DNA of 64,000 nt from Reclinomonas americana ATCC 50394. Taxonomy: Eukaryota > Jakobida > Jakobea > Jakobida. The notes under the pieces are model-generated. The model was not told the origin of the DNA. It searched no databases and was given only the letters and a program-made list of their open reading frames with translations. Shown piece by piece: positions 35,061 through 47,002 of this stretch; the stretch's first letter is position 1, and each line of letters begins with the position of its first letter. The translations under genes and the position numbers were made by a program. The DNA lies in the NCBI GenBank assembly GCA_048213135.1, contig PS015014.1:219787-283786 (forward strand), written 5' to 3'.

Positions 35061-36160
35061 ATGATCATTGTGACGGGTGCCAGTGGTGGTGTGTGAGAGA
35101 AAGAGGAGAGAGAGAGACGGAAATGCATTTCTCCTCACTCATTGTTGTGCAGGATGCGGACGTGCGATTGCAAGTGAGCTTGCACTCTCTGCGGGGTTCG
35201 TCTCTCTCTCTCATGCACACTTACACACACGCACACACACTTCTTCTCAATCTCTCCCTCTCTCCGATTTCGCAGTGAACGACCTCTCGTTCTGTGCGGA
35301 CGCAAGCAGGCGCATTTGGAGGCCACTGCAGAGGAGTGCAGGCGACGCGCGGCCGAAGGTACGCAGACTGCTGCGTTGACTGTTGCATTGATTGACTGAT
35401 TGACTGACTGATGGACAGCATCAGTGGCCACTCCGCTCGACCTGGTCTTGTTTGTGGGCGATTTTGCTGTGCGCGGAGACTGTGAGCGACTTGTGGAGGA
35501 GGTGGTGCGACCGCGCGGCGCCGCAGTGTCCATCTTTGTGCATGCCGCTGGTCTGTCGGACAAGTCGCCGATTGACCAGGCCGACCTTGACAAGCTGGTC
35601 AGCTGCTGCTTGCTGCGAGGGGGTTCTTGTTGGTGCCGTGAAGACTTACTACACTCTACTGCGTACACAGGAGGCTCTCATCTCGCTCAATGTGGAGGGC
35701 GCAGTGCGACTCACGCGACTGCTGGTGCCGTTCTGCGATGCGGGATCCACACTCGTGTACCTGGCGTCGGATCTGGCCACACTAGTCATCCCCGCAGCCG
35801 CCACCTACTCGGCTGTTGCGTTTCTGTGGTGGTGTACGCATCGTCGCAGCACGGTGACTCACCGCCTTTGTTGCGCACGCAGACCAAGGCCGCATTGGTG
35901 GCCTTTGCACGAGGCGTGTTTGAGGATGTGGGCCAGTCGCGCGGCATCCGGGTCAGTGTGCTGCAACCGTCGCTCATCGACACGGAGATGACCAGCGGCC
36001 GCCCGGGTCTCGTTCGCGAAAACATGATTCAACCCGCCGACATTGCCACCACCGTGGCTTTCGTGTGCTCCTTCCCCTCGGCCACCGCGTGTCCGTTGGA
36101 GATCGTGCTCAAGTGCCAGCGCAACCCCTTTGTCGGCAGTGGGCCGCGAGTGCCAGAGTG
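35061..36160 (+). CDS. Short-chain dehydrogenase/reductase (SDR), nearly complete
   Basis: ATG at 35061 gives MIIVTGASGG, spliced to CGRAIASELALSAG and ERPLVLCGRKQAHLEAT. This forms a Rossmann fold with the TGxxxGxG cofactor motif and a GRK segment that suggests NADP(H). Later exons give LDLVLFVGDFA, IFVHAAGLSD (the usual NNAG is HAAG), LNVEGAVRLTRLLVP, and the catalytic Tyr-Lys pair in TYSA-TKAALVAFARGV across an intron (YxxxK). LQPSLIDTEM is the normal post-catalytic motif. Six or so short introns are seen. The sequence ends at NPFVGSGPRVPE just before a 20-N gap, near the usual SDR length. Substrate cannot be inferred. It resembles the sepiapterin reductase/yeast YIR035C-like group in general layout only. 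Confidence 0.85.
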
Positions 36161-36180
36161 NNNNNNNNNNNNNNNNNNNN
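36161..36180. other. Assembly gap (20 N)
   Basis: Fixed-length spacer at the 3' end of the SDR gene. Confidence 1.
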
Positions 36181-36735
36181 ACTTGACACACGCAACGTTA
36201 GCTGCAGGCTCCGAGCGCAAGCGGCCCATCTGCATGCTGGCGGGTGCCGAGGTCGACTGCGGCGTGTTGGCAGGGCTGTTGCAGCGACTGCCATTCTGCT
36301 GATGAGACTGCTGCTGATTCTGCTTGGACCGAGAGGCGCCCCACTGCTCGAGAATGGCGTAGTGACGCTTGGTCTGGATCGGCCGGTCGTACAGCACCGA
36401 ATCGATGGCGCTGACCCACAGCTCGAGGTTCTCGGGCGGCGAGTTGGACGGATCAATAAACAGCATCTGCGACTGATCGCCGAGTTCCAGCGAGAACCCT
36501 GAGCGACACGCATCCTGCCACCTCTCCAATCGCGTGCGCCCATCCAGCACAATAGTCTGCATGCGCACACCCCACGAGTCCTCGTACTGGAACAGCGTGC
36601 GATCGCACAAAATCCACCACGACTCCTTGTGTGTGCCTGCTCGGAGAAACACAATCTCAATCAGCACGACAAAGGAGGGGAAGGAGACCACAAACAAGAG
36701 CTCGTGGCTACGCACCATGCAGTACGAGGGGACCA
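36181..36735 (-). CDS. PH-domain fragment on a 555-bp orphan contig
   Basis: Read on the minus strand after a CGAGCAG acceptor: THKESWWILCDRTLFQYED, VRMQTIVLDGRTRLERWQDA, RSGFSLELGDQSQMLFIDPS and PENLELWVSAIDSVLYDRP. This is a PH domain lacking its first strand but with the final Trp helix (LELWVSAI). It is followed by a Gln/Ser-rich linker (QNQQQSHQQNGS). The contig is bounded by 20-N spacers on both sides and has no start or stop. Its strand conflicts with both neighbours. It could be the missing continuation of the 34766 gene, or belong upstream of the 36756 gene if inverted. Confidence 0.75.
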
Positions 36736-36755
36736 NNNNNNNNNNNNNNNNNNNN
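36736..36755. other. Assembly gap (20 N)
   Basis: Fixed-length spacer where the coding strand switches from minus to plus. Confidence 1.
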
Positions 36756-38077
36756 GCACTCGATGCCGGCCTTTTCGCCTCCGGAGAAGTTTGGTGGTGG
36801 TCCGCCGAGCCCGTACACACCTCCGGCCAGCATCATGGGCACTCCAGCGGAGCCGCCGGGTGCGCCGATCAAGGACAAGTCCAACCCGTCCACGGTCGGC
36901 AACCCGATGCCGCTGGTGATGCAGCCGTCCAAGTCGACTGGCACTCGCGCAGAGCCAGCCGCACCAGGCCACACATCACCGAGACGCCGCACCATTCTGA
37001 ACGGCTCCGAGCTGCCGCCAGCGGCCAGCGTGGTTGCAGACTCGGAACGGCCGTCGCCGAGCCCCGGTCGCACGGCGATGAGTCCGTTTGGAGTTCGCTC
37101 GGCATCGCCACGCGCACCGCCAGCATCGCCCGCCGCCGCATTTGGAAGCACTCCGCTGCCAGCGCCACCCACTGGTGGGCCGCGCACTGTCAGCGATTTG
37201 GTCGGCGGCAGGAAAACAAACGCCAGGTTTGTCGCAACTGAGCAGCTGCTGCTCTTGATCTTGCCTTTTCGTGTTGCTAACTTCTCCCTCTCCCACACAA
37301 CACAGCCCACGAGCGTCGCCCCGCGAGTTCCTGGCCTCCCTCAATCAGCAACCAGCGTCGCCAATGGCGGTACTGCCGGCGCCGCTCATGCGCGCCCAGT
37401 CGACGCCGATGGTGGCTCCGTCGTCGCCATCACCTGCGCCCTCGATGAGCAGCGGTGCGGCCGATGACTTGGCCGTGACGAAGAAGGCCACTGGAGGCAA
37501 GAAGAAGCTGCTGAAGAAGAAGTCTGCTTCGTCGGTGACCTCGAAGAAGTCGGCGGCTTCATCGGCAGCGGCGGCGGCGAGCCCTCCCGAGGCGGGCGAC
37601 GCTGCCATTGTGGCCGACAGCAAGGATGACGACCACGATGGTGCGGAGGACGAGAAGAGCACTGCGACGACGACACCGCGTGCCGGTGGCAAGCGAGTGG
37701 TCAAGAAGAAGATCATTAAGAAGAAGGCCGTCAAGACGCCGCGCGGAGTCGCTCCAGCGAGCGACGACCAGCCGCCGGCTGTGGCGGATTCGGCTTCAGC
37801 CGACAATGATCCGGCGGCGGAGGAGGAGGCCGGGGCTATGCTATCGCCCACGGCCACCGACGCCGTACCGCTGTCGGCGCGCAGTCGCAAGGTGGTGAAG
37901 AAGAAGCTGATTCGCAAGGTGTCCAGCTCGACGGTGCAGAAGACGATGTCGTCGTCGTCGTCGTCGACTGTGCAGGAGGGTGGTAGCATGATGATCAACA
38001 CCTCCATGTCCAGTGTGGCTGTCACACAAAAAACGACAGCACGCATCCCCACTACGCCACCAGCGCGCAGGCTATAG
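36756..38077 (+). CDS. Disordered protein with KVVKKKxIxK basic repeats (5' end in gap)
   Basis: Open from the gap as SMPAFSPPEKFGGG, rich in Pro/Ser with PPSPYTPP. One intron near 37224-37304 joins to SPRASPREFLASLNQQ. The C-terminal half has three basic clusters of one type: GGKKKLLKKKSAS, GKRVVKKKIIKKKAV and SRKVVKKKLIRKVSS. They are separated by acidic or Ser/Ala spacers (DDDHDGAEDEK, DDQPPAVADS), and the stop is at 38077. No folded domain is recognised. Alternating basic and acidic blocks suggest a microtubule-, membrane- or nucleic-acid-binding scaffold; this is inference. An ATG lies close to the gap (about 36764), but the real start is probably upstream. Confidence 0.65.
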
Positions 38078-38263
38078 GGAGGGGGAAGGTGCTGGCGACG
38101 GGGGGGGAAAGGAACCCACTAGTAACATAGTTTTTGACTTTCTTGAAGTGTTTTATAGTGAAACTGAGAATTAATTTTTGACCACTGAACATCACCACCA
38201 CCACTGTCAGTCACATGCACACTTAACTGGTCGCGCTCCTCCTCCCCCACCACACACACGGAC

Positions 38264-40057
38264 CTACTCGCGAGCGCGCGCATGCAACTGCGCACGCAAC
38301 CGGGCCTCCCGCTCCTCAGTCGATCCTTGTCTATGCTCCGCCCATCGTGAGATGCAAAGAAAAAAGTGACGTGCGGCACGAGATGATGACATGACGCACG
38401 TTGGTGACACGGCCTCCTCAGCTGCACCACCGCTGCCGCGTGCCATGGCTGCGTTGTCCATTTCCAGCACCGGAGACAACCGTCGTCGTCTTCGCTCCGG
38501 CGAGGCCGACGGTCCACGGCGCGGTGGCGGCGGGGACCGTGAGCGCGAGAGCGACGGTGAGCGTTCACGCGATCGTTTGCGATCCCGACGACGGTCACCG
38601 GTTTCGCGCTGCTTGTGTCGTCGAGCACGGCGTTCCTCTCGGGAGATTCGTTCCCGCGACCTGCGGGCATGCGTGAGACAACAACAACAACAACAACAAC
38701 AAAAAGGCACACATGCTTTCTGTGACGCACCCGCTGCGCGAACGCGATCGGCGGCGTGGTGGCGGTGGCGAGCGAGAGCGTGATCTCGGCGACCGGGATC
38801 GGCGAGCAGGTGGTGAACGAGAACGACGACGGCGGCGGGGTGGCGATGGCGAACGACGGCGCTTCGGGCGATCACTGTCGCTACTCGGTGATCGCTCACG
38901 ACGGCGACGATCACGCACATCGTCATCCGGAGCGCCACCAGCCGCATTGGCATCATCGCCGACACGCGCTGAGAAGCCCGTACGCCGTCCCGACGGCAGC
39001 ACACGTGTGATGGTGGGTGCCACGCCCTGTGAGACGCGAAAAGCATAGTGTGAGACACACACGAATGACGAGCGGGGAAAGTCTGCGGAGCGAAACTGGC
39101 AACAGCGGTGCTTGTTGCTGCGCGCGACAATTATGGTGAGGAACTCAAAAAAAGAGCGAGAGTGACAGTGAGCAGAGGCAGACGTAACTGGGAGATCGCC
39201 AAAACGACTGTTGACTACGGGCACCGCATTCGATGAGCTGCCCATCGGCACATCTGCGCATACTCGATTGAGTCTCCTTGCCAGCGCTCTCCGCGCCCTC
39301 TCTCTGCACACCGAGAAAACGAACCGGCAGCAGAGAGTTTCGGAATGGGGCGTCGCGCCTCCTCCCCGTGACCACCGCCACCGCCACCGCCACCGCCACC
39401 ACCCGAGCGAGAACCAACGGCATTGGAGGCGTCCAGCTGGGCACGATGAATCGCCTGCGAGACGGCCGCCTCACGACGCGCCTGCTCCGTCAGAATGTCA
39501 CGCTTGCGTTCCAGGAACTCGCGCGGCACACCGCCCACGGTTTGCTGTGCAGAGAGCAGAAGCTTCCACAGCTCGTCCATGAATTGATACGCATGCTGCT
39601 GCAGGAAACCCGTCAACTGAATCTGCCACTCACGTGGATCCGCAATCTGCAACCCCGCTCACACGTGAGCACACACACACGAACGCAAGAGGCAGACTAA
39701 GCGAGCGAGCGAGCGAGAGAGAGAGGCACACCTCCGTCTCGAGCATCTCCACCGCATAGTTGACGACCACGTCGTCTTCCAAGCCCAGCAGCTCGGTGAT
39801 GCGATTGGTCATCCACCACTTGATCACGCTCTTCTCCACCTTGGCAAAGTCGACCTTGTTGGCAAAGACCTTCGGGAACTTCATGTTCTTCTTGAACTTC
39901 TTCATCTTGTCGAGGAAGCGCGGATCTTGGTCCGCTCCCGTGCCTGCATTTTCTCAACACAATCAGAAATGCATGCATGCATGACGGAGACAGAGAGTGA
40001 GTGAGAGTGTGGGAGAGTGAGTGACGCACCTTTGAACGCAATACTCGCATCGCCCAT
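38264..40057 (-). CDS. SRRM1: Serine/arginine repetitive matrix protein 1 (PWI domain)
   Basis: ATG at 40057 gives MGDASIAFKG. The next exons encode DPRFLDKMKKFKKNMKFPKV, VEKSVIKWWMTNRITELLGL, EDDVVVNYAVEMLETE and WQIQLTGFLQQHAYQFMDEL-WKLLLSAQQTVGGVPREFLE. This is the PWI nucleic-acid-binding domain in the arrangement of SRRM1/SRm160, a splicing coactivator and exon-junction-associated protein of the nucleus. A glycine run follows. Further exons form the RS region (RRRRERSPSSDSDRPKRRRS, RRSRSPPARRSRSPRSRSRS), and the gene ends RLRAQLHARARE-TAG at 38264. One intron carries (TTG)n on the coding strand (38679-38702). SRRM1 in an intron-dense genome is expected. Confidence 0.9.
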
Positions 40058-40415
40058 GATGTCTCTGTGTGTGCGTGGCATAATGCAATGAGCGCATGAG
40101 AGTGAGCAGTGGCCACTCGAACTTGGCCCCACATTCAACACGCACGCACATGCACACTCTCTCTCACACACACAAGTGCAGATGCACAGCGAGAAGGACA
40201 CACAAAGAGAGGAGAGACACCAACGCAGCACAGCACGGTGCGTGCGTGTGTGTATAATGAGGCACGAGTGCGGCATGTCACAAACGCACACACACGCACA
40301 CACTCTTGCACAGGAGACAGCGTGCACACACTCACCGTTTGGTTAGCACAATACACACACTGAAGAGAGATAGAGAGTGAGAGTGGAATCGCGATCAACC
40401 AAGCTTTGTTTTGCA
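40058..40415. promoter_or_regulatory. Divergent intergenic region, SRRM1 / C12orf4
   Basis: About 360 bases rich in CA/GT words (ACACACAC and GCACACAC clusters at 40140-40340). No coding segment is seen. It contains the two promoters and 5' UTRs. Confidence 0.5.
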
Positions 40416-43400
40416 ATGTGGGTCGCGCGCGATTGCCGCGTTTCCTTTGTCATCCACGCGACTGCGGCAAGTGAGCAGCAGGCAACACTGTGCGTCTCGT
40501 TCTCACAGGGCCAGAATGCGCGTCAGGTGAGACCGCATGCCGGTGACATTGGAGTTTTCTTGTGCTCACTCACTGCGCGCAGGTGCTGGAGAGTGTCATT
40601 CGACAGGAGGGACTGCCACTGCCGCTGCTCGACTCGCTAATGGAGCAGTACAGTGTGGCCACGCAGCGTGCGATTCACGACGATGCGCTGCGTCACATTC
40701 AAGGTGATCAAAGTGCTCTCATCGCACTTGTCTCTCTCTCTGTCGCTCGCTGACACGCACCGTGCGCTAGCCATGGCATCGATGACAGTGCCGGTGCCGT
40801 CGGCGCAGTCGCCTTCACCCGGTGCACCGTACGCGATGCCGAGTGCGGTTCCGTCGCCACCTGTTCCGTCGTCCAGCTCGGCCATGGCGACTGCTGCGGC
40901 GGCGGCCTTGGCGGCGGCCGGCTCCAACGAGCAGCTGCTTGGCCAGCTGCGGCTGCTGTTCTTGTACTCGCGCGATGTGCAAAAGGCGCTGATTGAGTCG
41001 TTCCGGCATGCGGCGGTCGAGTACGCGCAGGTGTTGCGCACATTCTCGACTGTGCTCGGCGACTTGCGCGATCGGTGAGTGAGTGTTCGTCGTCGCCACG
41101 CCCTCGGCGATTGGTGACACGTGCGCGGCACAGACACGTGCGAGCGGTGGCGAGTGTGGCGAGCAGTGACGATGGTGCGGCGATGCAGGCGCTGGTGGAG
41201 CGACACATTGTGGAGATTGGCGAGGTGGAGGAGCGGCAGAAGCGCCAACTGCAGCACCTGGCCGAATCGCAGGCGCACAGTCTGTGGTGTAGTGTGCGTT
41301 CGCTGTACGACGGCGAGGTGCGCAGTCGGGTGCACAATGGTGGACCTGTGCCGCTCTCGCCGGCCGCCAGTGGCGCTGTGAACGAGTCGCCGGCATTTCG
41401 GCCTCCCATCAAGCGACTACCTCTGCAACCGTCGCCACCAAAGGGCAGCGGCTCGTCGCCACTGACCACTGCGTCAGGGAGTGGCACCACGAGTGCCACC
41501 ACCCCGTCGTCGGCGCGCTCCAGTTCGGGTGGTGGCTTTTTCAGTCGTCTCAATCCGTTTGGTGGTGGTGGTGGTGCTGCTGCTGCTGTGGCCGACGATG
41601 TCAGTCTGGCACTGGCACCGTCTGCGTCCTCGTTCGAGCTGCTGGTGGAGGAGCACTGGCCGTACTCGGAGTTGGTGGTCTCCGGTGACGTCTCCAACAG
41701 TGTCAGTCACGTATTGCGACTGGAAGTGTGTTCGTTGTCGGCGTCATTGTGCGAAGTCGCCGATCGCTTCCGCCCCGTGCAAGAGGTGATGTGGCCGTAC
41801 CGAGATGTGGCATTCATGCAGCAGAGCTTTTTGGACTCGCCACTGCATTCGTGTGCGCCGCATCAGGACTTGAGTGACTTGCTACCGGAGACGCTCACCG
41901 AGACAACGACTCTGGAGCGCAGCTCTCGCATGTGGTGCGAAAGCTTTGCTCTTTCACAGCTGCGCGCACTGCTGGTGGGCGTCAGCGAACCAACGTTGGC
42001 GCACCCGGAGGTGGAGCGTTTGGTGACGGCCAGTAGCGAACTCGTGTACCGAGATTACTCGCGACAATTGGCCGACATTCGTCGTGCACATCCGCGCATG
42101 CAAGTCGGCGACGTGTACATTACGCGGCACTCCAACCTGCGCGATTTCCACGTGGTCATTCACATTTATCATCCGAGACGCCGAGATGGTTGCGTTCACT
42201 GTTTCCACCATGTGTGTTTTGAGTGAGTGTGTTGTTGATCGATGTGGTCCAACAGCGGAGCCGGACGAGTGGCGGTGGACGTGCTTTGAACGTGGCCTAC
42301 ATCACGTCTTCGACTTGTGCCTGCTGCTCTCCATTCATCACCTCTCCGTGGCTTTACCGCTGTTCCCAGTGGGCGGTGCGAGTGCGTCGGCACTGGTGAG
42401 CAAGTGACAGAACATTCTCCCTGACTGCTCAAGTGTCGCTCACACACTTTCCGGCGCACAGACGGTGGGCTACAAGGAGCAGGCACTGGCGACGTTGCAT
42501 GCGTGGAAAAACGTGTACAGGCGGCACCTCGACGCCACACTGGTGCGCACCATGCCACCACCGTCATCGTTGCCCCTCTCGCCCACGGACAGTCGACACG
42601 GATCAGCAGCAGCAGCACCGGATGCGGTGTCTGGTGCTGTGGCCGGGGTTGCTGACGATGGTATTCTGTCGCCGTCGGCCTCGGGCGATGACTTGTTTTC
42701 TGCAGACGACGACGGCGATGCGATGCTCGTTGCTGCTGCTGCTGCTGCTGCGGCAGTGGCGGCGGTGTCGTCGTCAGGCGAAAAGTTGCGCATGCAGTGC
42801 GCGCTTTTGCTCCTGCGTCTCTCGCTCACCACGCAGTCGTGCAGAAACAAGTCGCCGCATCTCGTCCTCGACGGGCCGTCAACCTATCACGCACCGCTTC
42901 ACTCGCGGGCGAAGGTCGTACCTGGCGGCGCACGACCGGTCATTGTTCACGACGATGATCACGACAGCATGGCGAATCAGCGATTGCACAGCGAGGCACA
43001 GAGCATGAGCATTCTGTGGGAGGGCAGCTCCAATGTGCATCCGCACTCGCGATGGTCGCGTTACTGTGGTCGAACACAACTGCTGCACCGCTATCCGCAA
43101 GATTCTGCCAGCGGCAGTGGCGACTCGGTGTCGTCATCGGTGGCGGCATCGTGGACCGCGCCGCAGCCACCGACCTCGCCGCCGCTGGTGGCCTTGATCG
43201 CCGACGCAGGTGTGTGGTGACGCTCACGAGTGTGACACGTTGTTCTGTGCATTGAAGCAATCTCCCTTGCCAGGTGAGCTGCCACCCAAGTTCCTGCCGG
43301 TGCCGGACTTGAGTGCAGTCGGCGTCAACGCATGTGGTCACGATGTGTTGACCTCGCACAATCCACCCCTGTTGCGCGATCTACGCTTGCTCTTTCCGTG

Positions 43401-43473
43401 GTCGAGCAAGACAAGCTCCGCCACACATCACGCCTTTGTGGATCTGCTGACGGGTAGAGCGCATTCGTTGTGA
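40416..43473 (+). CDS. C12orf4 homologue (FERRY endosomal complex subunit)
   Basis: The diagnostic block is VGDVYITRHSNLRDFHVVIHI (42103-42165), which matches the GEFYITRHSNL…HVAFHL signature of human C12orf4. Upstream are VLESVIRQEGLPLPLLDSLM, LRLLFLYSRDVQKALIESFR and a long coiled coil (HIVEIGEVEERQKRQLQHLA). Downstream are HVFDLCLLLSIHHLSVALPL and VGYKEQALATLHAWKNVYRR, as in the family C-terminus. The gene ends at TGA 43473. C12orf4 is subunit Fy-3 of the five-part FERRY complex, a Rab5 effector that links mRNA to early endosomes. The protein is longer than the human one (about 800 versus 552 residues) through Ser/Ala/Gly-rich insertions. The start is uncertain: ATG 40416 is followed by a possible 46-nt intron, then an 18-nt exon (GQNARQ). 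Confidence 0.75.
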
Positions 43474-43625
43474 TAGTGATAATGTAGGTGGCCTAATGAT
43501 TGTTTGTTGGTGTACACTAAGTAAGCGCGACTTGCTACTGACCGGAACTGGTTGGTCGTGTGCCTCTTGCGCTGAGCACATGTGAGCTCTGTGGAGAGGC
43601 AGTGAGCGAGTGCTACTCGTGTACG

Positions 43626-46600
43626 TCACAGATGAACAGCGGCGGGAGACGCAACAAAGTGAATGCGTGCCCACGTCGGCAGCGGCAAGTCAGGTCGCAA
43701 GTAGACGGCAGGGAGTGAGGTCTTGATTTCGGGAATGTACAGCGCCATGTCTTCATCATCCTCGACTGCGCATACACGCACACATGCACATGCGTGAGCC
43801 ACAGTTCGCAACTCAGAGATCGGGATTCACCACACACCTGGATTGTAGTGGGCACCTTCCGTGTCGGCGCTGCCCAGGTCGTACTTGGAGCTGCACAGGT
43901 TCAGGCGGAATCCAGGGAAGAACATCGCCATGACCACGACTGCCGAAATGATCAGGTTGATAAAGCTGATCAGCACATAGCGGCTGGAGAACTGCACGAC
44001 CATTGCATGTCAGTACACACAATGTGATACACACACAAGGACTCGTGCACTTACCGGCAGCTGCGAGTAGAGGTATCCGTTGAACAACGCAAAGAGATGG
44101 TGCGCCACCAAGCCGAATGACATGGATGTGGTGACGGCCTTGGCCAGATCGTCGTCGTACTTGGGAGGCTGGCGGTACGTGCGCAACACTACACAAACAC
44201 ACACACTGAATCAGCACTGTGCGGTCACCAGGAACCCCTCGCACAAAGGTGCTGAGTGAGTGCGGTACGCAACAATTGAACTTGTCAACCAGCGAAGACA
44301 CAAGCAGCACCAGGCCAGTCGGGATCCAAATGGCTGCGCGCGCACGCACACATACAGATGTGAGATATGCGGTTCTTCCACGCCAACATATCTCTCTCGT
44401 CTCCTCTCCAACACTCACCAGGGAATGCCGATGAGAACCACATGGTGACGAAAATGGTCTTGAGGAGCCACGCATTGCGGGCGGTGAGGTTGAATTCGGG
44501 TCCAATGTACGCATTCAGCAGCTCCTGCTGCAGTCGCACAAAGCACGACACCTTGATCCAGCGTGACAAACGCCAGATGGGATACTCGAGAATCTGGAGG
44601 GCGAGCGCAATGCCGAGACCGGTGAAGACAATCGAGTAGATGGAGCCGGCGTTGAAGACGTAAAAATCCTCGGTGCTGCTGGTGCGGCGTACCCACTCCG
44701 ACACCAGCAAGATAATGACGGCCGAGTTGATAAACTGCGCCCACGCCAGCTTCAAGCATGTGGCACGGCACGTGTCGGTGTGCGTGTAGTGGCGCTCCAG
44801 CACGCCAAACACAAACATCACACGCTGGAGCACAAAGTTGATCAAGGCAATGACAATGGCGATGATGAAAGCCAGCACGCTGCCGCCGACGTTCTTGTCG
44901 CTCTTGGCGCGATTGTTCTTCTCCGTGTCCAGCACGTAGATAATGTAGGCCGACAGTCCGATAAGGCATACGGCGAGCGAGTTGAAAATAAGGAAGCGAA
45001 TGAAGCGGTTGAATGTGCCGAATCGCAAGTGGCTCCAGTACACGTCACTGGGCTCCGGAGCGGCGTTCACAGACGGCTTGCTCGGGAAATGCCTGTCGAC
45101 AACAAACGAGTGGGTGGTGGTGTGAGTCACCACACTTGTGCGACGAGGGTGAAAAAGTAAACTCAACTGTCTCCACGAGTCCTTCAGCGTGGCGACTTCG
45201 TTGTTCGCGAAATCATTACGGAACACAGGCTGCTTGAGCACATGCAGCATCTTGTTCGCCGACTCCTCCAAGTCGAACACCACAAGCGCGAGGCCCGTCG
45301 ACGGGTATGCCTTGCCGGCGAGCTGCACGAGCGAGAGGTGCAGACAAACACGGTAAGAGTCACACGCCGCAGTGAACGTAGACACACACACAAAGCGCGG
45401 TCGGCAAACCTCGCGCAGACGCTTGCGTGTCTCCTCAAATTCGATCTTGTAGTACTCGGAGGTGCGACCGAATCCCAACTTCATGCCAAACGTGAGCCGT
45501 GTGATGGGCGGCGGCTGGATGCCTTTCAGGATCTCGAGACCGCGCGTCTTCTTGTACTTTTGGTGCAGTTGCACGAGCTTGACAATCGTGTTCTCCAGCT
45601 CCGGGCAGTTGTAGACCACGACGACCTGGTCGACGAGGCCGAACTGCTCGCAAAACTCCTTCACCTGCTCTGGATTCGTCAGAGACTTGGGCAGGCCGTA
45701 GAGTACGACCGAGAAGTCACTGTGTAGGCGTGTGTGAGTGGAGGAGGATGGGGTGAGGGAGGGGGAAGGGAGAAAGGCCAAGGCACACCATGTCGTGGTG
45801 GTCTCCATGTCGATTGTCGTGGCATCCTTTTGCTGTCGCGTCTTGACAAAGATAAAGAAGAGCACAGAGAGCACCGTGACGAACGACTGCAGCACCGAGA
45901 CCCACACCGGCGGCTCAGCTGTGCAGTCCGACGGTGCACCCGAGAGGGAGCACCAGAACGTGCCTGCTCATTTGCGTCAGTGAATTGAGAAGGGGGAGAG
46001 CGAGAGGGAGAAGGGAAGGATAAGGGAGAGAAAGACAAGGCGAGAGGGGGAGAGCGAGATCGAGGAGAAACAAGGGTGAGCGACAGGGAGAAGAGAGCAA
46101 GAAGGAAGAGTAAAGGAGAGCAGCGAGTCTAGAATCACTCCACTATGCTTTGCATGTGAGGGAAACAGACGCAACGACCAAAGGCGCCGTACGAGGTGCG
46201 ATACCAGAATGTCACCGGTCGTGCCACACCATCGGCCAATGCACCAGTCGGAGGAGTGCTTCCCGACAGGAGAACAAAGTAGATTACACACGCCGCAGTC
46301 TATCACACGCACGTGTAAGAAGCCACGCTAATGATATACAGAGCAGCGAAGGAGCTCACCAGCAGGCCGAGCGCCAAGAAAAAGAGAGCGACCAATATCT
46401 GGAAGCGCAGATACAGAAGCACGCCAATGCCCAGCTCGCGCAGCTTATCCAGTGGTGTGAAGAACGAGTACGGCGAGTAATTCAGCTGCTCCTCCTGATT
46501 GAAGGCGCGCTGCATGCGATACACCTCCGCCGCATCGTAATCCAAGTCACCGTACTCTTCCGTCACTTGCGCATCTGTCAACCACACACGCAGATAAGCA

Positions 46601-47002
46601 AGAAGTGAGAGTGTCTCTCTGTCTATTATGGAGTCGCTCACCAGTGGGCAGTGACATCTCCATGACTTGTGTGGACGGCGTGACAGTATTCGACGCCTCC
46701 GCATCGGTCAAGCCATGAAAGCGCTTCTTCTTCAGCTTGAGCTTATCGCCGCCCGGTCGCATCCGGTTCATCAGATTCGCCATGCCTCCTGTGCTCGTGG
46801 GCGCACCACCATCCGCAGCAAAGAGCGGACCCACTTTTATGATGTGGAAGAGAGAGAGAGAGTGAGAGTGAGTGAGAAGTGGCGGCTCACATCATTTTTC
46901 CTTCTTTTTTGCAAGAGTGTGTGTAGAAAGAGAAGAGAGAAGAGGGAGAGAGTGCTCACCGGCGTTACTAACGCCACCCGCGGTCTCCTCGTCGCCTTGC
47001 AT
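43626..47002 (-). CDS. OSCA/TMEM63/CSC1-family stress-gated cation channel
   Basis: ATG at 47002 gives MQGDEETAGGVSNA. An intron ending AAAAG leads to VGPLFAADGGAPT and a basic segment. Helices follow, including LYLRFQILVALFFLALGLLV and SVLQSFVTVLSVLFFIFVKT. The cytoplasmic RRM-like loop is DFSVVLYGLPKSLTNPEQVK with YNCPELENTIVKL. Then AAPEPSDVYWSHLRFGTFNR is the APEPxDixWxNL signature of CSC1/OSCA (DUF221). The pore-forming helices include VGGSVLAFIIAIVIALINFV and LISFINLIISAVVVMAMFF. The stop TGA is at 43626. These proteins are osmo- or mechanosensitive Ca2+-permeable channels of the plasma or endomembrane. About ten introns are seen. The length, about 800 residues, is normal for the family. 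Confidence 0.85.
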
